This document shows positions 35,240 through 42,712 of a stretch of DNA of 42,748 nt, piece by piece. Each line of letters starts with the position of its first letter. Within the stretch, counting starts at the first letter, position 1. Under the pieces are notes generated by a model. That model was not told the DNA's origin. It saw only the letters and a program-made list of their open reading frames with translations, and searched no databases. The stretch is from NCBI GenBank assembly GCA_016787525.1, contig JAEUUP010000158.1, positions 1 through 42,748 of the forward strand, written 5' to 3'. The translations under genes were made by a program, and so were the position numbers. The stretch is from Saprospiraceae bacterium (GTDB taxonomy: Bacteria > Bacteroidota > Bacteroidia > Chitinophagales > Saprospiraceae).

Positions 35240-35586
35240 GTACGCTTCGTTTGGTATTACCGATTGTGTTTTATTTACTCACTATCCATACGCTTTCATC
35301 ATTTTAAGCTTTATTAAAGCCGCTTACGGCGACGGGGGAACTTACCTCCATTCTCTATTTTCTCGACAGCAAAGCAGCTTTTTTACTTACCGATATAGTG
35401 ACCCCTAAAAACGGTCGCCACCGAACCAATAAGTCTTTATCCGCTATCCGTTCACTCATTGGTAATTTCATAAAACAAAATATCCGATGCGCCGAACACA
35501 GATTCAGAGTTTCTATCACTTTTTTATCGCTAATCCCATTGTAATACCGTTTCAATTTTCTTATAAAATAGCAAAAAGCATTTTTA
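35240..35586. other. Spacer without recognisable gene
   Basis: About 350 bases between the adhesin terminators and the hsdR 3' hairpin. A 66-codon minus-strand frame (35555-35355) is present but matches nothing I know and lacks a convincing promoter. The sequence could be a remnant of a lost gene. Confidence 0.4.
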
Positions 35587-35624
35587 AAATTTTACACGTT
35601 ATCATTTTATAACGTGTAAAATTT
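35587..35624 (-). terminator. Hairpin at the 3' end of hsdR
   Basis: Positions 35587-35602 and 35609-35624 are exact 16-bp inverted copies (core TTTTACACGTTAT / ATAACGTGTAAAA) with a six-base loop. It begins 20 bp beyond the hsdR stop codon and is AT-rich on both sides, so it could work in both directions. Confidence 0.65.
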
Positions 35625-35643
35625 ATCATTTTATAAAAACCAT

Positions 35644-38600
35644 TTACGCTGCTTCCGCATGACCATTGACATCGTCCAATATTTTCCTAATTCTAACAGT
35701 AGTTGCTTCATCGAATAGACCAAAAATACTGGATGGACTGAAATCTGTAAAAGGTGGTGCAAAAAGCTCTGGTAACTCAATCGTACCTTTGACACTCAAA
35801 TAGTTGACGATGGTATCCATAAAGCGGATTTGTTGAGCATTGAACGTTTGGTTGTTCAGTACATCAGAAAAGGCAAGTTTGGCAGCATTAATGTCTAAAC
35901 CAATGATGGAGCGAATGAACTTCCCCAAAGGCTGCTCACCGTAGGCTTTGACAAATGTTTCTTTTGTACCGAGTTCGCCTTGTTCAAAAAGGACTTTTTC
36001 CAATTCTTGTAAATCGGTTTTGGTTATCGGTATATTCATTTTGAGTTTATGTATGGCAAGATGATTCTGATGAGTGGTTAGATAGTGCTGCACTTTGCGT
36101 TTGTAGGCTTCTAAATCATTGGCAGCATAAACGATTGCTTGTTCGCTTGATTCACCTAAATCATCTTCATAGTCTGTAATGACAATTTCGCGGTTTTCCT
36201 TTTCTAAAAACTTGATGAGGTCGCGCAGCTCTACTCGCAGCCGTTCTAAGCCCAATACTGAGGGGGTATGCCAGTAACTATCTTGTTGTACTTTTTTCAA
36301 AGTCTCTAATCTTTGAGCAACCGCAGGAATAGACGTTTTTTTGACCAATTTATTGGCAATACGTCTCACTTGCTCTATCAAGCGCACCTGTTTTTTGTCG
36401 CCTCGATAGACAAAAAGCTGAAGTTGGTACGACAAATCATCAAATCGTTTGGCTGTTTCCTCTTCTTCGGTTTCGACAACAATGGGGGCAATATGCTCTA
36501 AGATTTCCTTTATGTCCAAGTCGCTCAAGTTGTGCCAAGCGTTGGCATCGCGGTATTTTTCGACATATTTGATGTGCTGTCTGACTATGAAATTCGTTTC
36601 TTCTAATGTTTGAGTTTGAGCAATTAGTATGTTTATCAAAGCCTGACTGTATGCTTGATACTGTTCGCCGTCACTTTCCAAATGTGATGCGTCTTCATTT
36701 CTTAGTATTTGTGCCAATAGCAAACGAATTTCAAACAACCGCCGACTGAGTGATTTAGCGGTTGATTCAGGTGCACCTTTGGGATTCTCACCGAAAAATT
36801 CAAAGTTTTCACAAAAATCAAAAATGACAAAATGTTGCTTGTGTTCGCCCATTCCGAATAGGTTTTGGCACAATCGAGTACCTCGACCAACCATTTGCCA
36901 ATATTTTGTGGCAGAACGCACGGGCTTGAAAAAGACCAAATTCACCACTTCTGGCACATCAATGCCCGTATCGAGCATATCTACCGAAACAGCAATTTGC
37001 GGCATTTTATCCTTATCTTTGAATTTATGGAGTATGTCGTAACGGTATTCAATCTGATTGTCAATGACTCTCAGAAAGTTGCCTTTGTAGTGAGGGTATT
37101 GCTTGTCGAACTGTTCTGCAACAAACATCGCATGTTTATGATTTCGAGCGAAAATAATGGTTTTACCCAATTTATCACCGCCTTCTACTTTGATACCGTT
37201 TTGCATCAAATAACCCAACACTTTATCAACGGTATCAATATTAAAAAGCCATTGATTCAAAGCGGTTGAATTGATTTCATTCGGCAATGCACCTGTGATG
37301 GGGTCTGCAAACTGCGCTTCATATTCCAGCTTTTCTTCTGTGCTTAATTCTGCATATTTGATACCTTCTCTTTGGAATTTTGTTGGGACTGATATGGCTC
37401 TCGGTGGCACTAAAAATTGGTCACTAACGGCTTGCTCCAATTCATACGAATAGGTCGGATTCCCTGGTTCTAACGAGAATAAAGCATAGGTGTCTTTGTC
37501 GCCATCGGACTTTGGCGTTGCCGTCAAACCCACTTTTAAACCATCAAAATACTTGAAAATATGTTTGTATCGGTTATAAACGCTGCGGTGTATCTCATCA
37601 AAAATGATTAAATCGAAATAACCTACGCCAAAATGACGATTGTCGCCCTCAAATTCACCATCTATCAAGTTCATCAAAGTTTGGTAAGTGCTGAACACAA
37701 GGCGACTGCTTTCGTCCTCTTTTTCTTTTGTCAAATCCACCGCAGGGAGATGTGGCAAATACTCGTTCAGATTGCGTTGTGCTTGATAAATTAAGGCATT
37801 TCTATCTGCCAAAAATAAGACGCGTTTCACCCAACCTGCTTTGCTCAATAGGTCAATCAGTGCCGCCGCCGTGCGCGTTTTGCCTGTGCCTGTCGCCATC
37901 ACCAATAGAGCTTCTCGTTTGTTTTGTTCAAACGTTTCTGTGGTTGCTCTGATAGCTTCTTGCTGATAGTAGCGGTCTGCTATGTTTGAAATAGGCTGAA
38001 TACTGAGGGGGTGTCTTTGGCTGCGCCGATTGACCAAAGTTTGTAATTCACCTTTGGTGTAAAAACCAAAAACAGTGCGCGGCGGGTAATGGGTATCGTC
38101 CCAAAAATGGGTGCTAAAACCATTCGTATAAAAAATAAACGGCCGTTGATTGAATGTTTTTTCTAAACAATCGGCATATAATTTGGCTTGGTGCTGCCCG
38201 ACTTTTTCATCTCGGCTCGTGCGTTTGGCTTCCACAACGGCCAAGGGTTTGCCATCGTTGCCCCACAAAACATAGTCCACCCTACCCTCTCCATCGTTTT
38301 TGCCATTAGCTGTGGGCATACCTTTCACCACATATTCGACCACATTCGCGGCCATTGTATCCCAACCAGCTTCACTCAGCAGGTTGTCAATATAAATTTT
38401 GCGTGTCAGAGCCTCATTGGGGTCAATAGGCGGCGGTGTTTGGGCTATATTTTGCGCTTTGAGTGCTTTTATCACTTCCAATTCTTCGGTCAATTTTTTC
38501 AATTGCGCCCTCGAATCCAGATAGGCTTGCTCTATTTTTTGGAGTTCAGCTTTCGTTTTTTCGGTGGCATCGCCTTTGGGTATCAAAGTCTCGTCGAATA

Positions 38601-38997
38601 CTGAGGGGGTCACTTTCTCTTCGCCATATATGCGCGCAACCCAATACACAAAACCATGCAACAATTTGACAGCATGAACAGCCTCCATCGGTTTGATACG
38701 TTTCATCGTATGGGCTGCATCGTTGCCCAATTTCCGAATCGTGTTGAGCTGTGGGAAATATGAAGGCGCTATCAGGTCTTGAAAAGTCTTGTTGTGCATC
38801 AACGAATTGAGCGAGGTATCGTAAGGCAGCTCCAAATCGCCATCGTGTTCGTACATATAGCGTATCCATTCTTCCAAACTTTTGCGGCAAAGAACGGCGG
38901 CATACATCGGGGCAACGTGCGCTTGTTGTTCGGCTTCAATAGCTGTTTGGGTCAGCGATTGCCATTCTTGGGGCAGTTTTGCGAAATTTGAGTTCAT
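35644..38997 (-). CDS. hsdR: Type I restriction enzyme R subunit (HsdR)
   Basis: The 1117-aa length is typical of the EcoEI/EcoKI-type motor-nuclease subunit. Order of domains: an N-terminal DUF4145-like helical domain (1-130, AVLCRKSLEEWIRYMYE, RKLGNDAAHT); an HSDR_N nuclease domain with PD-(D/E)xK elements (GRVDYVLWG ... VVEAKR, ~236-258); an SF2 translocase with Walker A ATGTGKT (~370), DEIH (~466), GLTATPKSD, DTGIDVP and the arginine-finger motif VGRGTRLC (~704); and a C-terminal HsdM/HsdS-contact domain (from ~850). The protein cuts DNA lacking the host methyl mark after ATP-driven translocation, but only in complex with HsdM and HsdS. Neither is in this window, although a possible HsdS tail remnant lies at 41253. 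Three motif copies (36257, 38002, 38600) are read as TPSV or HPLS. The gene is complete, with no frameshift. Confidence 0.92.
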   Translation of the reverse strand: MNSNFAKLPQEWQSLTQTAIEAEQQAHVAPMYAAVLCRKSLEEWIRYMYEHDGDLELPYDTSLNSLMHNKTFQDLIAPSYFPQLNTIRKLGNDAAHTMKRIKPMEAVHAVKLLHGFVYWVARIYGEEKVTPSVFDETLIPKGDATEKTKAELQKIEQAYLDSRAQLKKLTEELEVIKALKAQNIAQTPPPIDPNEALTRKIYIDNLLSEAGWDTMAANVVEYVVKGMPTANGKNDGEGRVDYVLWGNDGKPLAVVEAKRTSRDEKVGQHQAKLYADCLEKTFNQRPFIFYTNGFSTHFWDDTHYPPRTVFGFYTKGELQTLVNRRSQRHPLSIQPISNIADRYYQQEAIRATTETFEQNKREALLVMATGTGKTRTAAALIDLLSKAGWVKRVLFLADRNALIYQAQRNLNEYLPHLPAVDLTKEKEDESSRLVFSTYQTLMNLIDGEFEGDNRHFGVGYFDLIIFDEIHRSVYNRYKHIFKYFDGLKVGLTATPKSDGDKDTYALFSLEPGNPTYSYELEQAVSDQFLVPPRAISVPTKFQREGIKYAELSTEEKLEYEAQFADPITGALPNEINSTALNQWLFNIDTVDKVLGYLMQNGIKVEGGDKLGKTIIFARNHKHAMFVAEQFDKQYPHYKGNFLRVIDNQIEYRYDILHKFKDKDKMPQIAVSVDMLDTGIDVPEVVNLVFFKPVRSATKYWQMVGRGTRLCQNLFGMGEHKQHFVIFDFCENFEFFGENPKGAPESTAKSLSRRLFEIRLLLAQILRNEDASHLESDGEQYQAYSQALINILIAQTQTLEETNFIVRQHIKYVEKYRDANAWHNLSDLDIKEILEHIAPIVVETEEEETAKRFDDLSYQLQLFVYRGDKKQVRLIEQVRRIANKLVKKTSIPAVAQRLETLKKVQQDSYWHTPSVLGLERLRVELRDLIKFLEKENREIVITDYEDDLGESSEQAIVYAANDLEAYKRKVQHYLTTHQNHLAIHKLKMNIPITKTDLQELEKVLFEQGELGTKETFVKAYGEQPLGKFIRSIIGLDINAAKLAFSDVLNNQTFNAQQIRFMDTIVNYLSVKGTIELPELFAPPFTDFSPSSIFGLFDEATTVRIRKILDDVNGHAEAA

Positions 38998-39118
38998 CTT
39001 AGAAGGCGGTTAATAAAGTATTATACACAAAGTTTATCAATTTTAAAAACGTAAATATATGACTTTAAACTTTTTATATAATGCTATTTCTATACTTTTT
39101 TATACTTAGAAAGCTATT

Positions 39119-40171
39119 CTATATAGAAAAAGTATCCGCGTAATCACTCAAACGTTTCCAAGCTATTGATATTAAATCATCTGTCATTTGTTGCTTTTTA
39201 CGTGGTGACCATTCCGCAATCGCTTTCGCAATACCTTCTTTGTCTAAATTGGGATTTTCTTTTTTAAGAAAATCAACTGTTGCTAATACTTCCAATGCTA
39301 AAAAACTCTCAAAACCTTGAATCAAATGGCTTAATGATGTCAAGTGCTGCCTTTGTTCAGTCGTGAGCGATTGTTCTACGTGTTTTTTTATCTGATCATA
39401 CGCTGTATAATTCAGAAACAAAGGCTCAAAGGGTTTGGCTTCAAATTGTTCTAAACCTTTTAGATAGACACCATTAAGTTGATACAAAACGTGTGCAACT
39501 TGTGGAGAATAAGGCCCATAAGAAGCCTTTTTGAACGTTAATCGCATGGGTTCTCCTACCCTTTGAAGAAAATAAGCCAATTTATTGGCAACAAAAACGT
39601 TGGTATTTTCACCCATACTCAACTCGTAGTTGAACATGGCAAATAAAAGCATGGCTCTCTTGTCTGTTAAAACAGATTCTTTTGGTTTTTTATTTTCTTT
39701 TTGAAGCTGCGCTTTTATGGCATCGTTGGGTTCGTATATCTGAATATCTACGGGCAAATCTTGCAAATACTGCTCCATCATAGGTTTTACTTTTACCCAA
39801 TCTAAACCACCATTTCCACACCCCAAGGGTGGTATAGCGATGCTCTTTATATGCCCTTTTTGTAATTCGGCTACTAAAGCCGCCAATCCGCTTTCAATAT
39901 AAGCATAAGCCGAACGATGTTTCCAATCCTTTTTAGTCGGAAAGTTGATAATAATTTTCCTTCCCTCAAGTGTTGTTTCATCAACTATCAACAGCTTTCC
40001 AATATCTAAATCCCGTGACTTACAGGCTTTTATATATTCTTTATTATTATTTGGAAATCTTTCCTTAAACTGCAAGGCAATACCTTTTCCCATGACCCCA
40101 ACCGTATTAACGGTGTTCACTAATGCCTCTGTCTGGGCCTCCATCAAATTGCCTATGCGGTACGTTATCAC
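39119..40171 (-). CDS. darG: DarG antitoxin (macrodomain DNA ADP-ribosylglycohydrolase)
   Basis: 350 aa. Residues 1-155 form a macrodomain with the ADP-ribose-binding pattern of the DarG group (GNLMEAQTEALVNTVNTVG, VMGKGIALQFKERFP, IPPLGCGNGGLDW). Residues ~170-350 match the DarT-binding C-terminal region (VFVANKLAYFLQRVGEP, KASYGPYSPQVAHVLYQLNG). DarG removes ADP-ribose from thymidine in DNA and also binds the toxin directly. The gene lies 90 bp downstream of darT on the same strand, the usual toxin-antitoxin order of this system. An AT-rich 121-bp spacer separates it from hsdR. No copy of the dispersed word lies inside. The start at 40171 gives the expected short N-terminus (MITYRIGNL). Confidence 0.9.
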   Translation of the reverse strand: MITYRIGNLMEAQTEALVNTVNTVGVMGKGIALQFKERFPNNNKEYIKACKSRDLDIGKLLIVDETTLEGRKIIINFPTKKDWKHRSAYAYIESGLAALVAELQKGHIKSIAIPPLGCGNGGLDWVKVKPMMEQYLQDLPVDIQIYEPNDAIKAQLQKENKKPKESVLTDKRAMLLFAMFNYELSMGENTNVFVANKLAYFLQRVGEPMRLTFKKASYGPYSPQVAHVLYQLNGVYLKGLEQFEAKPFEPLFLNYTAYDQIKKHVEQSLTTEQRQHLTSLSHLIQGFESFLALEVLATVDFLKKENPNLDKEGIAKAIAEWSPRKKQQMTDDLISIAWKRLSDYADTFSI

Positions 40172-40261
40172 TTCGATTATTTTATTTTAGCGCAAAAATT
40201 CGCAATTTCTCTCTCTTCAACAACAAAACAAGATACAACTTTTTGCGGAATTATCTTTTTT

Positions 40262-40900
40262 TTAGTAATAAAACTGGCTTTTGGGGTTTATATGAACACC
40301 TATTTTATGCCCGCTTTTCTGTACCAGTTTCTCCATCTCATTTTTAGTTGCTTCGTCATAAACCACTAAAGCAGCAATGCACTGAGGGGGGACTTGACTT
40401 TTCACCAAACATTCGGCTTGTTTACGCCTCATTCGGTCGGGATTCGTATCTGTATTTTGCCAGTATTGGGCGTTGATACTTTCCCAATCCAATCTGTTTA
40501 GGTCTTGTATATCTGTATAAAAACGAGTGACTTTATTTTTGGCATGACCATCGGTAAAAATCACTTTGTAGTCTTTTTCTATCAGACAATGTAATTTGCA
40601 CACAATGTAAATGATGTCGGACTGCGGTCTTTGCTCAATACCCCGATGACCTGTGTGAATATTGTACAGCATGGGTGAACGAAAACCTAAATAAAAAGGT
40701 ACATAATCACCTAAATATCCACCATCTGAAAGTGGTATATCAAAATCATGTCGTTGTTGGGTTAGTTTAGAATCGCCTATAAAAATATTATCAGGGTCGA
40801 AAAATGGATGCCCATAACAAAACATCCCTTTCTCAAGGATATACGCCACATTGTCGCGATGCACAATGCGGTATAAATTGATATTTTGCACATTCGCCAT
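40262..40900 (-). CDS. darT: DarT toxin (DNA ADP-ribosyltransferase, DUF4433)
   Basis: 212 aa, the usual length of the family. Features: N-terminal YRIVHRDNVAYILEKGMFC, the NAD-pocket segment DYVPFYLGFRSPMLY (residues 66-79), and RRKQAECLV with the presumed catalytic Glu163, close to Glu160 of characterised DarT. The enzyme transfers ADP-ribose from NAD to thymidine in single-stranded DNA, stalling replication. DarTG systems act as abortive anti-phage defence, which fits the neighbouring hsdR and toxin genes. A motif copy (40381-40389) overlaps codons read VPPQC, seven residues after the catalytic glutamate. The gene starts at 40900; a ~60-bp AT-rich leader separates it from a MITE-like element. 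Confidence 0.88.
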   Translation of the reverse strand: MANVQNINLYRIVHRDNVAYILEKGMFCYGHPFFDPDNIFIGDSKLTQQRHDFDIPLSDGGYLGDYVPFYLGFRSPMLYNIHTGHRGIEQRPQSDIIYIVCKLHCLIEKDYKVIFTDGHAKNKVTRFYTDIQDLNRLDWESINAQYWQNTDTNPDRMRRKQAECLVKSQVPPQCIAALVVYDEATKNEMEKLVQKSGHKIGVHINPKSQFYY

Positions 40901-40962
40901 TTAAAACCACAAGATACTAATAATCAATAAATTATGAAAAAATATCCTTACAAACACAATAG

Positions 40963-41142
40963 TTCGTTAAGAATTTAAGTTAAAAAGCGGCGGCTTCGCC
41001 GCCGAAAGAAAGGGGGGATGGACGATTGGTTTATTTTTTGAAGGTTTGGGCTGCGCCCAAACCTTCAAAAAATAAACCAATCGTCCAAAAAGTCCTTTTT
41101 GCCGCCGTAGGCGGCTATATTTTCAAATCTATTCTTAACGAA
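40963..41142. mobile_element. MITE-like 180-bp element with nested hairpins
   Basis: Outer inverted repeats TTCGTTAAGAAT (40963-40974) and ATTCTTAACGAA (41131-41142) are exact. Inside are three hairpins: CGGCGGC/GCCGCCG (40988-40994 with 40998-41004); a perfect 32-bp stem (41020-41051 with 41055-41086, loop TGC); and GCCGCC/GGCGGC (41101-41106 with 41110-41115). There is no open frame. Terminal repeats plus internal palindromes with no coding capacity fit a miniature transposable element. It lies between darT and the PIN/antitoxin pair. I see no related transposase in the window. Confidence 0.65.
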
Positions 41143-41252
41143 GTATTGAAACAAATAGCACCGTTGCATTTTTTCATTTTTAAATTTTAACACTTTTTCA
41201 CGTTGAAAATTGATAAAATGAAAAATCAACCACTACCCTACCCCCTCAGTAT

Positions 41253-41297
41253 CTACGCCAATTCCCCTTTGAATGCTTGTTGCAACTCGGCTTTAAT
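41253..41297 (-). pseudogene. Possible C-terminal remnant of HsdS
   Basis: In a frame different from the PIN gene and overlapping its stop codon, the minus strand reads GIKAELQQAFKGELA followed by TAG (41255-41253). Ends of the type LQQAFKGEL are common at the C-terminus of type I specificity subunits. About 14 codons are too few to be sure, but the orphan hsdR 2 kb away makes the reading worth recording. Confidence 0.3.
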
Positions 41298-41697
41298 ACC
41301 CCAAAATTTCTTGAAACTCGTCAAGCGACACTACTTTGACCGTCGGGAATGGTAAGGTTTTAAGTACATTGAAATGGTGGTCGTTGGTTACTAAATATTG
41401 GGCATTGGCAGATATAGCGAGGTCGGCAAATTTATCATCGTCAGGGTCGGCTGTAATCAATTGCCAACGGATATAAGGCTCAGAACGTACGACATTCGAG
41501 GCGGTGAGTAGAATGTTCGTCACCAATTCTGCTGTCTATGGTGAATAGAATTCACCTATTTGCTCCTCGTATTCAAAGAGAATCTCGTTGCTAACCCAAT
41601 TAAAGGCTTTTTGCCGAAAAGCCTTGTAAAGCCAATACTCAGGATTTTTTGGTGGAATAGACGCAATTAGGCAATTCGTGTCAATAATAACATTCAT
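41293..41697 (-). pseudogene. PIN-domain toxin with internal amber codon
   Basis: Reading through one TAG gives a complete 134-aa PIN protein. Residues 1-53 are MNVIIDTNCLIASIPP (first acidic residue Asp6) to EEQIGEFYSP. Codon 54 (41538-41536) is TAG where the family usually has a sense codon such as lysine. The frame then continues without shift as TAELVTNILLTASNVV, WQLITADPDDDKFADLA (the acidic C-terminal cluster) and YLVTNDHHFNVL. PIN toxins are Mg-dependent ribonucleases. The start codon overlaps the antitoxin stop region by four bases (ATGA type), so the two are one operon. One base change explains the break; the C-terminal half alone lacks Asp6 and should be inactive. Confidence 0.85.
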
Positions 41698-41912
41698 TTT
41701 GTACGCTGTTGTTTATTCAAAACAGCCTCAAAATCGGCTCTTGTAATGCCTTTTTGTTCAATAACACGTTCTACTTCTTCGTGCAATGCCTTTTCGTAAT
41801 AGTTTAAAAGCATATCGCGTATCGCTTCTACATCCTGTGTCGGCATCGGACGGCTGAACAATCGAAGCAGCATTAATTGGACTTCATTCAATGGTTGAGC
41901 TTGTGCTGTCAT
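41694..41912 (-). CDS. Small antitoxin paired with the PIN toxin
   Basis: 72 aa, mostly helical and charged: MTAQAQPLNEVQLMLLRLF, DVEAIRDMLLNYYEKALHEE and ERVIEQKGITRADFEAVLN. No DNA-binding ribbon is obvious, but proteins of this shape commonly stand directly upstream of PIN toxins in Bacteroidota and cyanobacteria. The 4-bp overlap with the toxin gene supports translational coupling. With the toxin disabled by an amber codon, the antitoxin is probably an orphan. A candidate promoter lies at 41950-41980. Confidence 0.7.
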   Translation of the reverse strand: MTAQAQPLNEVQLMLLRLFSRPMPTQDVEAIRDMLLNYYEKALHEEVERVIEQKGITRADFEAVLNKQQRTK

Positions 41913-41949
41913 ATTGCAATTGACTAAGGTTTTGAATTATTTTTTCCTA

Positions 41950-41980
41950 CAAATTTAAGCTTTTTCTCTAAAATTCATAA
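41950..41980 (-). promoter_or_regulatory. Candidate promoter of the antitoxin/PIN operon
   Basis: The minus strand carries TAAATTTG (41957-41950), a perfect TAnnTTTG -7 box, with an AAATTATG stretch about 20 bases upstream in place of TTTG. A CCCCTCAGT word (41990-41998 on plus) lies immediately upstream. The arrangement is repeated at 42682. Confidence 0.55.
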
Positions 41981-42013
41981 TTTTTCAGACCCCTCAGTAT
42001 TTTTCACATTTTT

Positions 42014-42053
42014 TCATTTTTAAAAGCTATCATTTTATCACGTTTAAAAATGA
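42014..42053 (-). terminator. Hairpin at the 3' end of the 200-aa gene
   Basis: TCATTTTTAAA (42014-42024) and TTTAAAAATGA (42043-42053) are exact inverted copies across an 18-base loop. It begins seven bases beyond the stop codon of the minus-strand gene at 42060. AT-rich sequence of the same style follows hsdR (35581-35640). Confidence 0.5.
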
Positions 42054-42059
42054 TTTCCC

Positions 42060-42662
42060 CTACTTTTTATCTAAAAAAGAGGTCAATATCTGATGCCAAA
42101 CCCCTAAAATACTTGGCAACTCCGTAAAAACATGGTTATCGAGATAATAAATATCGTTTTCTAATTTCATAAACTGCCATTCAATACCATCTGTCGCACA
42201 ACCATAAATAAAAGGAATCTCTTTACCTTCCATCTCGTTGTATAGCTTTGCGCCATACATTTGTGCAGCACATTGCGCCACGCCCCATTCCATGTCTTCA
42301 TCTTTACTTTCTGCTAAAGAGACAATCGGGGCATCTATGTAGGGTTTTGGGGGATGCAAAGCAAAGAAAAAATCACATTCGCCCGACAAATCATCTTCGG
42401 GTCTAATATTCAATGGCTCTCCCGAAAAAAAAGAAATATGTGCCGTATAAGATTCTGCAATCTCAACCAATATCGGCGATATGACGCGCTCTGATTTTGT
42501 CTTTTCATTCGTCAAAACCATCACTTTCGACCTTTTCAATGTTGCCATCAACCAATCGCTCGGCTCTACTTTTTCAACTATTGGAAATAGATTCGTTATC
42601 TGAACATCAAGATTGAATTTCTTGACGACTGTTCTTATCTTTTTATAATTGCTATAACCCAT
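42060..42662 (-). CDS. Hypothetical protein, possible PD-(D/E)xK nuclease fold (200 aa)
   Basis: I do not recognise a named family. The sequence has an aspartate in CDFFFALHP, then IVSLAESKDEDMEWGVAQCAAQMYGA. The spacing D ... ESK followed by a helix with Q resembles the D-(D/E)xK-Q signature of restriction-type nuclease folds that are widespread as uncharacterised genes in Bacteroidota and cyanobacteria. The C-terminal part (IPFIYGCATDGIEWQFMKLE) forms the remaining strands of such a fold. No signal peptide or membrane segment is seen. It could be a defence component or a solitary domain; there is no partner in the window. The start at 42662 lies 20 bases after a good -7 box. Confidence 0.6.
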   Translation of the reverse strand: MGYSNYKKIRTVVKKFNLDVQITNLFPIVEKVEPSDWLMATLKRSKVMVLTNEKTKSERVISPILVEIAESYTAHISFFSGEPLNIRPEDDLSGECDFFFALHPPKPYIDAPIVSLAESKDEDMEWGVAQCAAQMYGAKLYNEMEGKEIPFIYGCATDGIEWQFMKLENDIYYLDNHVFTELPSILGVWHQILTSFLDKK

Positions 42663-42681
42663 TTTTATCTTTTTTTCTCTA

Positions 42682-42712
42682 CAAATTTATGCCTTTTCCT
42701 TAAATCATACAA
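42682..42712 (-). promoter_or_regulatory. Bacteroidota-type promoter of the 200-aa gene
   Basis: On the minus strand TTG (42712-42710) and TAAATTTG (42689-42682) are 20 bases apart, matching the TTG/TTTG-N~20-TAnnTTTG consensus. The start codon follows 20 bases after the -7 box. The dispersed word (42722-42730) sits 9 bp upstream of the -33 box, exactly as at 41950. Confidence 0.65.

Noticed and set aside
35355-35555. 66-codon minus-strand frame between the adhesin and hsdR
   Set aside because: No recognisable domain, no promoter and unusual composition; noted only as part of an unassigned spacer.
41536-41538. TAG as a reassigned or selenocysteine-like sense codon
   Set aside because: No sign of recoding elsewhere in the window, and the site is not a catalytic position; a nonsense mutation is simpler.
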